This document shows, one piece after another, positions 25,649 through 34,500 of a stretch of 64,000 bases of DNA. The notes below the pieces were generated by a model. It was given only the letters and a program-made list of their open reading frames with translations. It was not told the origin of the DNA and made no database searches. This DNA comes from Singulisphaera sp. GP187 (GTDB lineage Bacteria > Planctomycetota > Phycisphaerae > Phycisphaerales > SM1A02): the NCBI GenBank assembly GCA_945871915.1, contig CAMBXO010000001.1:248001-312000 (forward strand), written 5' to 3'. A program made the translations under genes and the position numbers. Within the stretch, counting starts at the first letter, position 1. Each line of letters opens with the position of its first letter.

Positions 25649-25719
25649 TGGCCCGTGGTGTAACGGTAGCACAGGAGGTTTTGGTCCTTCTAGTCCTTGT
25701 TCAAATCAAGGCGGGCCAG
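25649..25719 (+). tRNA. tRNA-Gln (anticodon TTG)
   Basis: Full cloverleaf. The acceptor TGGCCCG pairs perfectly with CGGGCCA (25712-25718), discriminator G. The D stem is GTGT/GCAC. The anticodon stem GGAGG/CCTTC closes the loop TTTTGGT with anticodon TTG at 25681-25683. The T arm is CCTTG-TTCAAAT-CAAGG. CCA is not encoded. It sits 41 nt upstream of the glmU-like gene, so a joint transcript is likely. Confidence 0.93.
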
Positions 25720-25760
25720 TTTCATCGAGTCAAGAAAACATCGCCGGTACCCCATCACCC

Positions 25761-26564
25761 ATGCCACCAACCACTCCACCAACAACGCTCTCTGCCATCG
25801 TGCTTGCCGCAGGCAAGGGCACGCGTATGGGCAGCGACCTTCCCAAGGTCATGCACCCCGCAGCGGGCCAGCCCCTTGTGAAGTGGGTTGTGCAAGTGGT
25901 TCGAGATGCGGGTGCCACCGAAGTGGTTCTGGTTGTGGGCCACATGGCGGAATTGGTTCAAGAGACTTTTTCGCATGATCGCCCTGCGTGTCATTGCGTG
26001 CTGCAGCGACCCCAACTCGGCACCGGTCACGCGGTCGATCAAGCACGCCCGCTGTATGTGCAACACACTCTCGGCGAACATTGCTTTGTGTTGTGTGGTG
26101 ACGGCCCGCTCATTCGCGCTGAAACGCTTGCAACGCTTCTTGCTCGCCATCTTGCCACTGGAGCCGCCGCAAGCCTGGCCACAAGTGTGATTCCAGATCC
26201 AAGTGGATATGGCCGCATTCAGCGTGATTCGCAGGGTCGCTTTCAGCGCATCGTGGAACAGAAAGACACCACCGCCGCTCAACGAATGATTGGCGAGATC
26301 AATCCGAGTTACTACCTCTTTCGGACCCGTGATTTGTTTGACGCTCTTACGCGCGTCACCAATCAGAATGCAAGCGGTGAGTATTACATCACCGATGTCT
26401 TTGAACTTCTCCTCAAGGATGGACACCATATCGAGGTGGTCGATGCCGTTCCACCCGAGGATGTCTTGAGCGTGAACACACCAGAGCAACTCGCCGAAGT
26501 CGACGCGATCCTTCGCCACCGGCTCGGCATGCCCACTTCTTCTCCAGCTAGGAGCCACGCATGA
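25761..26564 (+). CDS. GlmU-like UDP-N-acetylglucosamine pyrophosphorylase (uridylyltransferase domain only)
   Basis: Nucleotidyltransferase making UDP-GlcNAc from UTP and GlcNAc-1-phosphate for peptidoglycan and LPS. The 267 residues cover only the N-terminal GlmU domain: VLAAGKGTRMGSDLPKVMHP signature, QLGTGHAVDQA, VLCGDGPLI, GYGRIQRDSQG, IVEQKD and NPSYYLF. The left-handed beta-helix acetyltransferase domain is absent, so the glucosamine-1-phosphate acetylation must be done elsewhere. The stop overlaps prs by 4 nt. The glmU-prs-rplY-pth order matches the well-known Firmicute cluster. Confidence 0.85.
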   Translation: MPPTTPPTTLSAIVLAAGKGTRMGSDLPKVMHPAAGQPLVKWVVQVVRDAGATEVVLVVGHMAELVQETFSHDRPACHCVLQRPQLGTGHAVDQARPLYVQHTLGEHCFVLCGDGPLIRAETLATLLARHLATGAAASLATSVIPDPSGYGRIQRDSQGRFQRIVEQKDTTAAQRMIGEINPSYYLFRTRDLFDALTRVTNQNASGEYYITDVFELLLKDGHHIEVVDAVPPEDVLSVNTPEQLAEVDAILRHRLGMPTSSPARSHA

Positions 26565-27544
26565 CCGCCACCGATCAAGATCACTTGAAGATTTTTGCCG
26601 GCACCGCAGGGCAGAGTCTTGCAACCGCCATGTGCAAGCATCTGGATTTCCCGCTGGGGCAAGCGGAGACGAAAGTATTTCCAGATGGTGAATTGTTGGT
26701 GAAACTGGAGGAAGATGTTCGAGGCCGCGATTGCTTCGTGGTGCAAAGCACGTCCGCACCGGTGAACGACAGCCTTGTCGAATTGCTGGTGTTCATTGAC
26801 TGCCTGCGCCGCGCCAGTGCCAAACGCATTACAACAGTCATTCCCTACTTTGGGTACGCCAGACAGGATCGCAAAGACGAGGGACGAACTCCAATCACCG
26901 CGAAATTGGTCGCCAACTTGATTACATCCGCTGGAGCAGATCGCGTTTTGTGCATGGATCTTCATGCGGCGCAGATTCAAGGGTTCTTCGACCTGCCGGT
27001 CGACCACCTGACCGCAAGCCCGGTACTGCTTGAACACTTTCGCCGCATTCTTCCCACGCTTGGACCAACCGCTGTGTTGAGCCCCGATGTTGGAAATGCC
27101 AAGACCGCCAATATGTATGCCGACCAACTTGGGCTTGATTTGGCCATTATTGAAAAGCGTCGACACGGTCCAACGGAAGTGCACGCCAACAATGTGATTG
27201 GCGATGTCAACGGTCGTACTGTGATCATGTTTGATGACATGATCACCACAGGCGGAACCGTTACCGAGGCTGCACGCATTGCACGCGACCGCGGCGCCAC
27301 CGCGGTCTATGTGGCCTGCACCCATGCAGTCATGGCGGGCCTTGCGGTCGAGCGACTCAGCAACCCAACCATTACGGGCGTTGTCGTCACCGACACCATT
27401 TCCATTCATGGCCGCCTCGATGCCCTCAAGGACAAACTGACCGTCCTCAGCGTGGCACGCATGCTCGGCGAAGCCGTCCACCGAATTCATCACGATCTCA
27501 GCATCAGCGCTCTGTTTCGCGAGGGCATGGGCCCCCGCCGCTAA
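26561..27544 (+). CDS. prs: Ribose-phosphate pyrophosphokinase
   Basis: Makes PRPP from ribose-5-phosphate and ATP, feeding purine, pyrimidine, His and Trp synthesis. The 327-residue protein shows LKIFAGTAGQSLA, FPDGELLV, YARQDRKDEGRTPITAKLVANL, MDLHAAQIQGFFDLPVDHL, and the PRPP loop VIMFDDMITTGGTV. TAGGAG lies 8 nt before the ATG; the start overlaps the end of the glmU-like gene. A Shine-Dalgarno site is expected for an operon-internal gene. Confidence 0.96.
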   Translation: MTATDQDHLKIFAGTAGQSLATAMCKHLDFPLGQAETKVFPDGELLVKLEEDVRGRDCFVVQSTSAPVNDSLVELLVFIDCLRRASAKRITTVIPYFGYARQDRKDEGRTPITAKLVANLITSAGADRVLCMDLHAAQIQGFFDLPVDHLTASPVLLEHFRRILPTLGPTAVLSPDVGNAKTANMYADQLGLDLAIIEKRRHGPTEVHANNVIGDVNGRTVIMFDDMITTGGTVTEAARIARDRGATAVYVACTHAVMAGLAVERLSNPTITGVVVTDTISIHGRLDALKDKLTVLSVARMLGEAVHRIHHDLSISALFREGMGPRR

Positions 27545-27594
27545 ATGCACGAACTCACGGAATCACTTTTTATTCAATTTGAAGGAGACCTCTC

Positions 27595-28293
27595 ATGGCA
27601 CTGAACACACCAACCCTGCAAGCAACGAATCGCGAACAACATGGCTCTCGTTATGCCAAGCGACTTCGATCCTCAGGCAAACTGCCAGCCGTTTTGTATG
27701 GCCACGGAACCAAACCCATGTCTCTCACGCTCGACGCCAAAGAGACCATTACCACCCTCAAGCACGGTGCACACGTGGTGAAACTGGTCATCGAAGGCGG
27801 CTCCACCGAAACCTGCCTCGTGAAGGATCTGCAGTTTGGATGGCTTGGTGATGATGTCATCCATGTGGATCTGGCTCGCGTGGATCTGGATGAAGTGGTC
27901 ACCGTGAAGGTGCGTTTGATGTTCGTTGGTCAGCCCGAATCGGCCAAGAAGCCCGGCGCTGTGCTGACGCACGATGTCACCGAACTGGAAATCGAGTGCA
28001 AGGTGCGAGACATCCCCGAAGAAATTCGTGTGGACCTTGCCAATGTGCAGGCAGATGTCTACACCGTGGCAGAGTTCAAGTTGCCTGAAGGCTTGAAGGC
28101 GATCACCGATCCGCACTCGGCACTTTCGCGCGTTGTCATCATTGCCGAAGAAGTGGTTGCCGAAGCTGTTGCTCCAACTGGTGCCACCGAACCAGAAGTT
28201 CTTACGGCCAAGAAGGACAAGGATGGCGAAGCCGCGGCGGCTGCACCTGGTGCCAAGGCAGCGGCCCCCACCAAGGAGGCGAAGAAGGGCTGA
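27595..28293 (+). CDS. rplY: 50S ribosomal protein L25/general stress protein Ctc
   Basis: Binds 5S rRNA. The 232-residue protein has the L25 domain first (NREQHGSRYAKRLRSSGKLPAVLYG, residues about 12-36), then the TL5/Ctc C-terminal beta domain (VKVRLMFVGQPESAKKPGAVL, LEIECKVRDIPEEIRVDLANVQ). A low-complexity Ala/Lys tail follows. GAAGGAG lies 7-13 nt before the ATG. It is in the expected place between prs and pth. Confidence 0.94.
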   Translation: MALNTPTLQATNREQHGSRYAKRLRSSGKLPAVLYGHGTKPMSLTLDAKETITTLKHGAHVVKLVIEGGSTETCLVKDLQFGWLGDDVIHVDLARVDLDEVVTVKVRLMFVGQPESAKKPGAVLTHDVTELEIECKVRDIPEEIRVDLANVQADVYTVAEFKLPEGLKAITDPHSALSRVVIIAEEVVAEAVAPTGATEPEVLTAKKDKDGEAAAAAPGAKAAAPTKEAKKG

Positions 28294-28326
28294 TCGGCTT
28301 TCGATCACCCTTTCGAAAGGCATTCC

Positions 28327-28926
28327 ATGCGCATCGTCATCGGACTTGGCAATCCAGGCCTCGAGCACCAAGGCACGCGTCACAACGCGGGGTTCGAGGT
28401 TCTCGATCGCTTGGCTCGCCGCTACTCGGACACTCCGGGTGGATGCGCCAAGAGTCGATTCGCCGGATTGCTGGTGGACGCCACCATCGGATCGGAGCGA
28501 GTTGTGCTGCTCAAACCAACCACCTTTATGAATCTGTCGGGGTCGAGCGTGCTTGAGGCCATCCGATTTCACAAGTTCGACATCGAGCGAGACATGATGG
28601 TGATTACCGACGACTTTTCGCTTCCGTGCGGTGCGATTCGCATCAAGCCTCAGGGCAGCGACGGCGGTCACAACGGTTTGGCTGACATCACTCGCCGGCT
28701 CGGTTCCGATCGGTGGCCTCGACTGCGTGTGGGTATTGGTGCACCCGGACGCATCAGCACGGAGTCGTATGTGCTGGGGTCTTTCACTTCGGAGCAGCGC
28801 CTCGAAATGGAACCAGCCCTTGATGAGGCAACGGATGCGGTGGCGTGCTGGGCGACCGACGGGCTAGAGGCCGCTATGAATCGATTCAATCGCCGAGGCG
28901 CAGGAGCCGAGGCTCCAGGAGGGTAA
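28327..28926 (+). CDS. pth: Peptidyl-tRNA hydrolase
   Basis: Recycles peptidyl-tRNA released during translation. The 199-residue protein has the motifs IVIGLGNPGLEHQGTRHNAGFE with the catalytic His (RHNAGF), KPTTFMNLSGSSV, VITDDFSLPCGAIRIKPQGSDGGHNGL and LRVGIGAPG. AAAGG precedes the ATG. It forms the end of the glmU-prs-rplY-pth run. A CGGATG/CATCCG hairpin just downstream (28928-28943) has no U-tract. Confidence 0.95.
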   Translation: MRIVIGLGNPGLEHQGTRHNAGFEVLDRLARRYSDTPGGCAKSRFAGLLVDATIGSERVVLLKPTTFMNLSGSSVLEAIRFHKFDIERDMMVITDDFSLPCGAIRIKPQGSDGGHNGLADITRRLGSDRWPRLRVGIGAPGRISTESYVLGSFTSEQRLEMEPALDEATDAVACWATDGLEAAMNRFNRRGAGAEAPGG

Positions 28927-29010
28927 ACGGATGGTTTCATCCGATCCCCTCATGACAGGACACCTTTTCTTTATTTCACAATCTCAAACCATTTGAAAGG
29001 ACACAGAACG

Positions 29011-29424
29011 ATGGACGCAATCATGACAGCAGAACGCACTCGACCCTATGAAGGCATGTTTCTCTTCCCGCAGTCGGCCACAAGCGACTTGCAGGCAGCC
29101 ATGGATCATGTCAAAGACATTCTCAACCGCAGCGGCGCCGAGATTCTCTCGATTGCCAAGTGGGACGAACGGCGACTGGCCTACGACATCAAGGGCAACA
29201 AGCGGGGTGTATACATCTTGGCCTTTTTCCGAGTCGTGACCCCCAAGTTGGCGGCGATCGAGCGAGACTGCAATCTCAGTGAAAAGATGCTTCGAACCCT
29301 GGTGACCCGGGCCGAGCACCTGACGGAAGAACAACTCAAGAATGCGGAAGCGATGCAGCGAACAGCCGATGAAGCCAAACTTCGCGGCACGCCAAGTGAA
29401 GAACCGGAACGAACGGAAGCCTGA
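29011..29424 (+). CDS. rpsF: 30S ribosomal protein S6
   Basis: Binds the central domain of 16S rRNA together with S18. The 137-residue protein shows [48 protein letters not shown] and [14 protein letters not shown]. The ATG at 29011 is chosen because GAAAGGA precedes it at 8-14 nt; a longer frame start at 28993 would overlap this site. A strong terminator follows, separating it from ssb. The usual S18 partner gene is not between rpsF and rplI. Confidence 0.93.
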   Translation: MDAIMTAERTRPYEGMFLFPQSATSDLQAAMDHVKDILNRSGAEILSIAKWDERRLAYDIKGNKRGVYILAFFRVVTPKLAAIERDCNLSEKMLRTLVTRAEHLTEEQLKNAEAMQRTADEAKLRGTPSEEPERTEA

Positions 29425-29451
29425 TTCAGGTTTCTCAAAGGAAACTCCCAT

Positions 29452-29484
29452 GCGGCCCCGCTTCCCCGGGGCTGCATTTTTTTT
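29452..29484 (+). terminator. Intrinsic terminator after rpsF
   Basis: GCGGCCCC (29452-29459) pairs with GGGGCTGC (29468-29475) with one wobble, followed by eight T residues (29477-29484). Confidence 0.85.
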
Positions 29485-29572
29485 GCCTTTCCACCAAGAC
29501 TTTTCTCCAATGTCCCAAATGTGTCCCGGCCGGTCCATAGAATGCATGCACGCGACATGGAGGCGCGAACCT

Positions 29573-30010
29573 ATGGCAAGTTTCAATAAAGTGATGCTGA
29601 TGGGCAATCTCACGCGTGATGTTGAATTACGTCAATTGCCCAACGGAAACCAAGCGGTGGCCAACTTTGGGATTGCGTGCAATCGAAAGTTCAAGTCACA
29701 ATCGGGTGAAGAACGAGAGGAAGTGACCTTTGTCGACTGCGAGGCGTGGGGCCGCACCGGCGAAGTCATCAAGGAGTATTTCTCCAAGGGCAAGCCCATC
29801 TTCCTTGAGGGGCGACTCAAATTGGATCAGTGGGAGGACAAAGAAGGCAAGAAGCAATCCAAATTGCGTGTGGTGGTGGAGAACTTCCAGTTCATTGACT
29901 CCAAGGGTGGCGGTGGCGCGAGTAGTTCTTCCGAGCGTGGGAGCAGTCGCACAGCACATCCTTCCAATCAAGCCCACACGGAAACCGTGGAAGCAGACAT
30001 TCCGTTCTGA
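29573..30010 (+). CDS. ssb: Single-stranded DNA-binding protein
   Basis: Coats single-stranded DNA in replication, repair and recombination. The 145-residue protein has the OB-fold ([69 protein letters not shown]), a short Gly/Ser linker and the conserved acidic tip EADIPF that recruits partner proteins. GGAGG lies 10-14 nt upstream of the ATG. A TAGAAT hexamer at about 29538 may be its own -10, after the rpsF terminator. Confidence 0.95.
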   Translation: MASFNKVMLMGNLTRDVELRQLPNGNQAVANFGIACNRKFKSQSGEEREEVTFVDCEAWGRTGEVIKEYFSKGKPIFLEGRLKLDQWEDKEGKKQSKLRVVVENFQFIDSKGGGGASSSSERGSSRTAHPSNQAHTETVEADIPF

Positions 30011-30109
30011 TTCGGTGTTGATTTCCGGCGTCTGAACGACCCTCGGCTCACGATCGCCCAGTGGCGGCAGCACAGGGAAGTTTGGAACGCAATCAAAAGT
30101 GAGTGTCCG

Positions 30110-30153
30110 CCACCTCAACACCCTTTCAAGGGGCTTGAGGTGGCTGGCTTTTT
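30110..30153 (+). terminator. Intrinsic terminator after ssb
   Basis: CCACCTCAA (30110-30118) pairs perfectly with TTGAGGTGG (30135-30143), with further C/G pairing inside, followed by a T5 run at 30149-30153. The 3' arm contains the TTGAGG -35 box of the next promoter. Confidence 0.8.
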
Positions 30154-30163
30154 ACTGCATAAT
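30135..30163 (+). promoter_or_regulatory. rplI promoter TTGAGG-17-CATAAT embedded in the ssb terminator
   Basis: TTGAGG (30135-30140) and CATAAT (30158-30163) are 17 nt apart. The predicted start is near 30170. The -35 box is the 3' arm of the ssb terminator, so the two elements share sequence. Confidence 0.55.
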
Positions 30164-30169
30164 GCGTGG

Positions 30170-30260
30170 CTCGTCGCCGAGAGGTCACCCGCGTGGGTGA
30201 CCCCGAATCGTTGGGTGCTGGCGACCACCCTCACTCCCCTCGATGGGGAAGGACAGCATC
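30170..30260 (+). promoter_or_regulatory. Structured 5' leader of rplI
   Basis: About 90 nt between the predicted transcription start and the L9 start codon contain a perfect GGTCACCC/GGGTGACC hairpin (30183-30202), a weaker GGGTG/CACCC pairing and a CCCC/GGGG hairpin (30236-30247) that abuts the Shine-Dalgarno site. Ribosomal-protein leaders often serve autoregulation; here this is inference only. Confidence 0.35.
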
Positions 30261-30944
30261 ATGGCTACTCGTAAAGTGGAACTCCTTCTGAACAAAACGG
30301 TGGAACACCTCGGCCTCGTCGGCGATGTGGTGAAGGTGAAACCCGGATACGCCCGCAACTTTCTGCTACCGCATGCTTTGGCTGAGCACCCAACAGCGGA
30401 AAAAATTGAGGCCCTGAAGGGTGCACGCATCCAAGCGGCGGCCGAAATGGAGCAATTGCGATCAGATCGAGCAGCCCTCATTGCCCGCCTTGAGGGTGTC
30501 AGCATCAAATTGGTTCGCAGTGTGAACGATCAAGGCGCCTTGTACGGTGCGGTCACCCATCGCGACATTTCAGATCAATTGATTGCCGAAGGTTTCCATG
30601 TGGAGATTCGGGCCGTGCGATTAGGCACCACCATCCGCCGCATCGGCAGTTACACCTGTGCCATCGTCTTTGACCGCGAACTTCGCACGGACATCGCTGT
30701 TGAAGTGGCACCAGACCGCACGCTTGAACTGTACGCGCGAACCGAGGAAACGCACGCCCCAGCCCAACAGGAAGAGTCGGCAAGCGATCAAGGTGACGAT
30801 TCTTCAAGTCCCGAGACCTCCGAGCCAACCGATTCGGCGACGTCTTCGTCCAAGGGCAAGTCTGCTGGTAAAGGCAAGCGAAAGCCTGACAGCGCCGATG
30901 CTGCCGAGCCCACTGCGAAGCGATCGAAATCGAAAAAGGATTAA
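30261..30944 (+). CDS. rplI: 50S ribosomal protein L9
   Basis: Binds 23S rRNA at the base of the L1 stalk. The 227-residue protein has the L9 signature (KVELLLNKTVEHLGLVGDVVKVKPGYARNFLLPHALA) in the N-terminal domain, the connecting helix, and the C-terminal domain to about residue 155. About 70 extra residues form a Ser/Thr/Glu-rich then Lys-rich tail, longer than the usual about 150-residue L9. GGAAGGA precedes the ATG. The longer frame start at 30243 would sit in the Shine-Dalgarno region. Confidence 0.94.
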   Translation: MATRKVELLLNKTVEHLGLVGDVVKVKPGYARNFLLPHALAEHPTAEKIEALKGARIQAAAEMEQLRSDRAALIARLEGVSIKLVRSVNDQGALYGAVTHRDISDQLIAEGFHVEIRAVRLGTTIRRIGSYTCAIVFDRELRTDIAVEVAPDRTLELYARTEETHAPAQQEESASDQGDDSSSPETSEPTDSATSSSKGKSAGKGKRKPDSADAAEPTAKRSKSKKD

Positions 30945-31142
30945 TTTTTTCTCGTTCGGTAGGCGATCGTCAGGGTGAAGCGACTGGTGACACGCCATGA
31001 CCTGTGTTTGGCAGGTCCGCTATTGAGTGCCCTAGCGCCCCTCGGGGCAGTGGTGCGGCGGCCGAGCAGTCGGATCCAATGGAATGTGTGGCGATACACC
31101 CGAAAGGGCCGATGGTGAAAATCGTCAAAGGAGTCATTCACC
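30945..31142 (+). other. 198-nt gap with possible structured leader of the NrdJ-C-like gene
   Basis: No protein is supported. Hairpins seen are GACCTG/CAGGTC (30999-31017), GCCCC/GGGGC near 31037-31049, and CCC-GAAA-GGG with a GNRA-type tetraloop (about 31099-31108). AAAGGAG lies just before the ATG at 31143. I do not see the conserved elements of a cobalamin riboswitch. Confidence 0.3.
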
Positions 31143-31514
31143 ATGAGTGCGATCGCCACCCGCCGAGAAGTGTTGCCGGAAACAAGGCAGAGTCAAACTC
31201 ATAAATTTTTGATTGATAAGCATGAGGGGTACCTCACCATTGGACTCTTTCCAGATGGTCGACCCGGCGAGATTTTTATCAAGATGAGCAAGGAGGGCAG
31301 CACGCTCTCCGGGCTGATTCAGGGATTCTGCCGTGCCTTTAGCCTGGCTCTTCAGCACGGTCTCTCGGTTCATGATGCAAGCGATCGCTTTCGAGGCATG
31401 CGCTTTGAGCCCATGGGTCCTACCAATAATCCCGACATTCCAGAAGCGGCCAGCATCTTGGATTATGTCGCTCGGTATCTGCAAGTGAATTTTGTAGAAC
31501 GCACGACGCGCTGA
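31143..31514 (+). CDS. Stand-alone NrdJ C-terminal (TSCPD-type) domain protein
   Basis: 123-residue protein that closely resembles the C-terminal domain of vitamin B12-dependent class II ribonucleotide reductase NrdJ: HKFLIDKHEGYLTIGLFPDG, RPGEIFIKMSKEGSTLSGLI, SLALQHGL, FRGMRFEPMGPTNNPDIP and a final SILDYVARYL. The catalytic barrel is absent and no RNR gene is adjacent. It may be a separate subunit of a split enzyme or a regulatory paralogue. AAAGGAG lies 9-15 nt upstream of the ATG. The next gene (mfd) is convergent. Confidence 0.8.
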   Translation: MSAIATRREVLPETRQSQTHKFLIDKHEGYLTIGLFPDGRPGEIFIKMSKEGSTLSGLIQGFCRAFSLALQHGLSVHDASDRFRGMRFEPMGPTNNPDIPEAASILDYVARYLQVNFVERTTR

Positions 31515-31545
31515 ACCTGTCAGGATTTTCTACTCGGCACATGTG

Positions 31546-34500
31546 TTACGACGCATCGCGCAGTTGGGACTTGATGTGCTGTTGCGCTATGGGGCCAAGT
31601 CGCTTCCGTAACACCGCCATCAACGAAGCTGGTTCAAGGAATGTCTTGGGCGGCCGCACAAACACCTCGCGAAGTCCCGCTTCGTTCACTCCCCCCACAT
31701 CCCGCACGCTTCCCTGCATGCCCCGAAATGCCCCATGAAACGGGCGAGGATCGCGGCAATGAATCACCACATCAGGACCGGTGACTTGCAGTGAGCGGGC
31801 TCCAAGGATTCCGGCCATCGATCGAATCTCGGCAATCTGGAACAGTTGATGGACGGCTTCGGGCGGATCACCGTAGGCACTCACCACATCTGAAAGAAGT
31901 TTCGCAACTTCGTCGGGACTTTGCACCGTGGCGGAACGCCGATAGACCTCCATGCGGCGTCGGTCGCTTGGGATGTACCCCCTTGGAATCCACCCCACCA
32001 CGCCAAGATGCACCACCACATCGGCACACTTGGGGCGTTCCCGTTTTTGCAAACCATCGACGGCCTCTTGAAGCAACTGGCAATACATCTCGTAGCCCAC
32101 CGCCGCAATGTGTCCGCTTTGTTCGGCTCCAAGCAAATTGCCCGCCCCTCGAATTTCCAAATCACGCATCGCAATACGAAAGCCCGCCCCGAGCATGCTG
32201 TAGTCCTCGATCGCCTTTAATCGACGCAGCGCTTCGTCAGTCACGGGACGATTCTGCGGCAGAAACAAGTAGCAATACGCGCGGTGAGCACTTCGACCGA
32301 CACGCCCTCGCAACTGATGCAGGTCCGCAAGACCGTACAAGTCCGCAAGGTCAATAAACATGGTGTTGGCGTGCGGGTTGTCCACACCGCTTTCGATGAT
32401 GCTGGTGCTTACGAGCACATCACATTCGTGCCGCATGAATCGCAGCATCACGCGTTCCAATTCGTGTGCCGCCATCTGACCGTGCCCCACCTCAATGCGG
32501 GCTTCCGGAACAAGCGCATGCAGACGATCGGCCGCTTCCTGCAATCCCTTGATGCGATTGTGGACATAAAACACTTGCCCTTCGCGAGATAATTCTCGTT
32601 GCACAGCCTGCTGCAGCCGTTCGCTGGAAAACGGAATGACTTCAGTCACAATCGCGCGTCGATCGGGCGGCGGCGTGGTCAAACTGCTGATATCTCGAAG
32701 GCCCAGAAGCGACATGTGCAGCGTTCTGGGAATCGGCGTGGCCGTGAGCGTGAGCACATCGGCGGTGGTTCGAAACGCAAGCAACCGTTGCTTGTGTTCG
32801 ACTCCAAACCGTTGTTCTTCGTCAATCACCACCAAGCCAAGGTCCTTAAATTTCACATCTTTCGAGAGCAGTCGATGAGTGCCAATGACAAGATCGACCG
32901 AGCCGCTCGCCAGATCTGCAAGCACTTTGTTTTGCTCTGCCCCCGTCTTGAAGCGACTCAAGCTTTCCACTTGAAATGGATACGCGCGAAAGCGGTCGCG
33001 GAATGTGCGTTCGTGTTGCTCGGCCAGCACGGTGGTGGGCACAAGCACGGCCACCTGCTTGCCTGCGGCGCACGCTCGAAACGCGGCACGAATGGCAATT
33101 TCCGTTTTTCCAAATCCCACATCGCCACAAATCAGCCGGTCCATCGGCCGAGATTGATGCATGTCTCGTTCGACGGCCGCAATCGCCGTACGCTGGTCTG
33201 GGGTCTCTTCGTATGGGAAGGCCGCTTCAAACTCTCCTTGCCAGGGACCATCTGGCGGAAATGCCAACCCCGGTGAGGCGGCTCGCACCGCTTGCACACG
33301 CAGCATTTCGCTTGCAAGATCGTGAACCGCCTCGCTCACTCGCTCCTTCTGAGCCTTCCATCGCTTGCCTCCCACGGCACTCAATTGAGGTCGCGCCGCA
33401 CCAGCCCCGATGTATTTCTGCACCAAGTCCACGCGCGCAGCCGGAAGGTGAAGGCGTGTGCCACCATCAAATTCCAGCGTGAGGTATTCGCTTTCTCCCG
33501 CGTCGTCGGCAAATCCCTCGTGTTCGCCTCGTTGTTTGAGTTTCGAAAGCAATGTCAGCCCAACAAACTTGGCAACGCCATGATCTCGATGCGTGACATA
33601 GTCGCCAGGTTCGAAGGAAAGAAACGCATCCCGCACGCGTTGCGAACTCCCCATTTCCACCACAGCACCGCGGCGACGGCGAGCCCCCGAGCGATTGAGT
33701 AATTGGTGTTCAGGCACCACGGAGATGGGCCGTGTTCCGGGCTCCATCCAGCGAAATCCCCGATTCACCAATCTGCGTTCGAGTGAAACCTTCCCTTCAA
33801 GTGCATTTCGCTGCAGCAATTCCTCGCCGCGCCGCCCATCTCCTTCGGTCGCGGCCACCAACCAGGTCGGTCCTTCCCTTGCAAGGTCGCCGAGCAATTC
33901 AAATGCTTTGTCTGGACTCTGGTCAAAAATCGGCAAGGCCGCAACGGGCCACGGATTTTCATCCGGGCCGGCCGTTGTGAACTGATTCACCGTCACGGTG
34001 CACGCGGCTGCTTGCGAAACTGCTTGCAGGGCGTCTTTGGGCGGTACCACTCCGGCCGAATCGATCACCCGTTCCCAATAGCCACGCGCCTGCTCCATAA
34101 TTTCAGAGAGTTCCGACCACAGAACAATCGCTCCGGGTGCCAACAGCGCCCCCGGCAATGGATCGTCATCCTGTGGACGAAAGCGTTCGCCGTCAGCGCA
34201 GGGAATTTCTGCATGGGTCAGCGCCCGATCGCTTGCCTGCGTTGCAACATCGATTTCATGCAGACTCTCCAATTCATCCCCGAAAGAATCCATGCGAATG
34301 GGCGGCAGGCCTGCCGGCGCAAAGCAATCCACCACCCCACCACGCACCGCGAAGTCGCCAGGATTTTCAATGGCATCCACCCGGCGATATCCAGCGGAAG
34401 CCAACCACTGCGCCATCGCGGATGGCGATCGCTTGTCACCTTTGCGAACCACCATCCGAAGTCGATCCCGCCGTGACGGTGAGGCGACTGTTTGCATCAA

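Noticed and set aside
25457-25663. 68-codon plus-strand frame upstream of tRNA-Gln
   Set aside because: It ends inside the tRNA, has no Shine-Dalgarno site, and lies in hairpin-rich sequence; not supported as a protein.
30945-31142. Possible cobalamin riboswitch ahead of the NrdJ-C-like gene
   Set aside because: Attractive because NrdJ is B12-dependent, but the conserved B12-box type sequences were not found.
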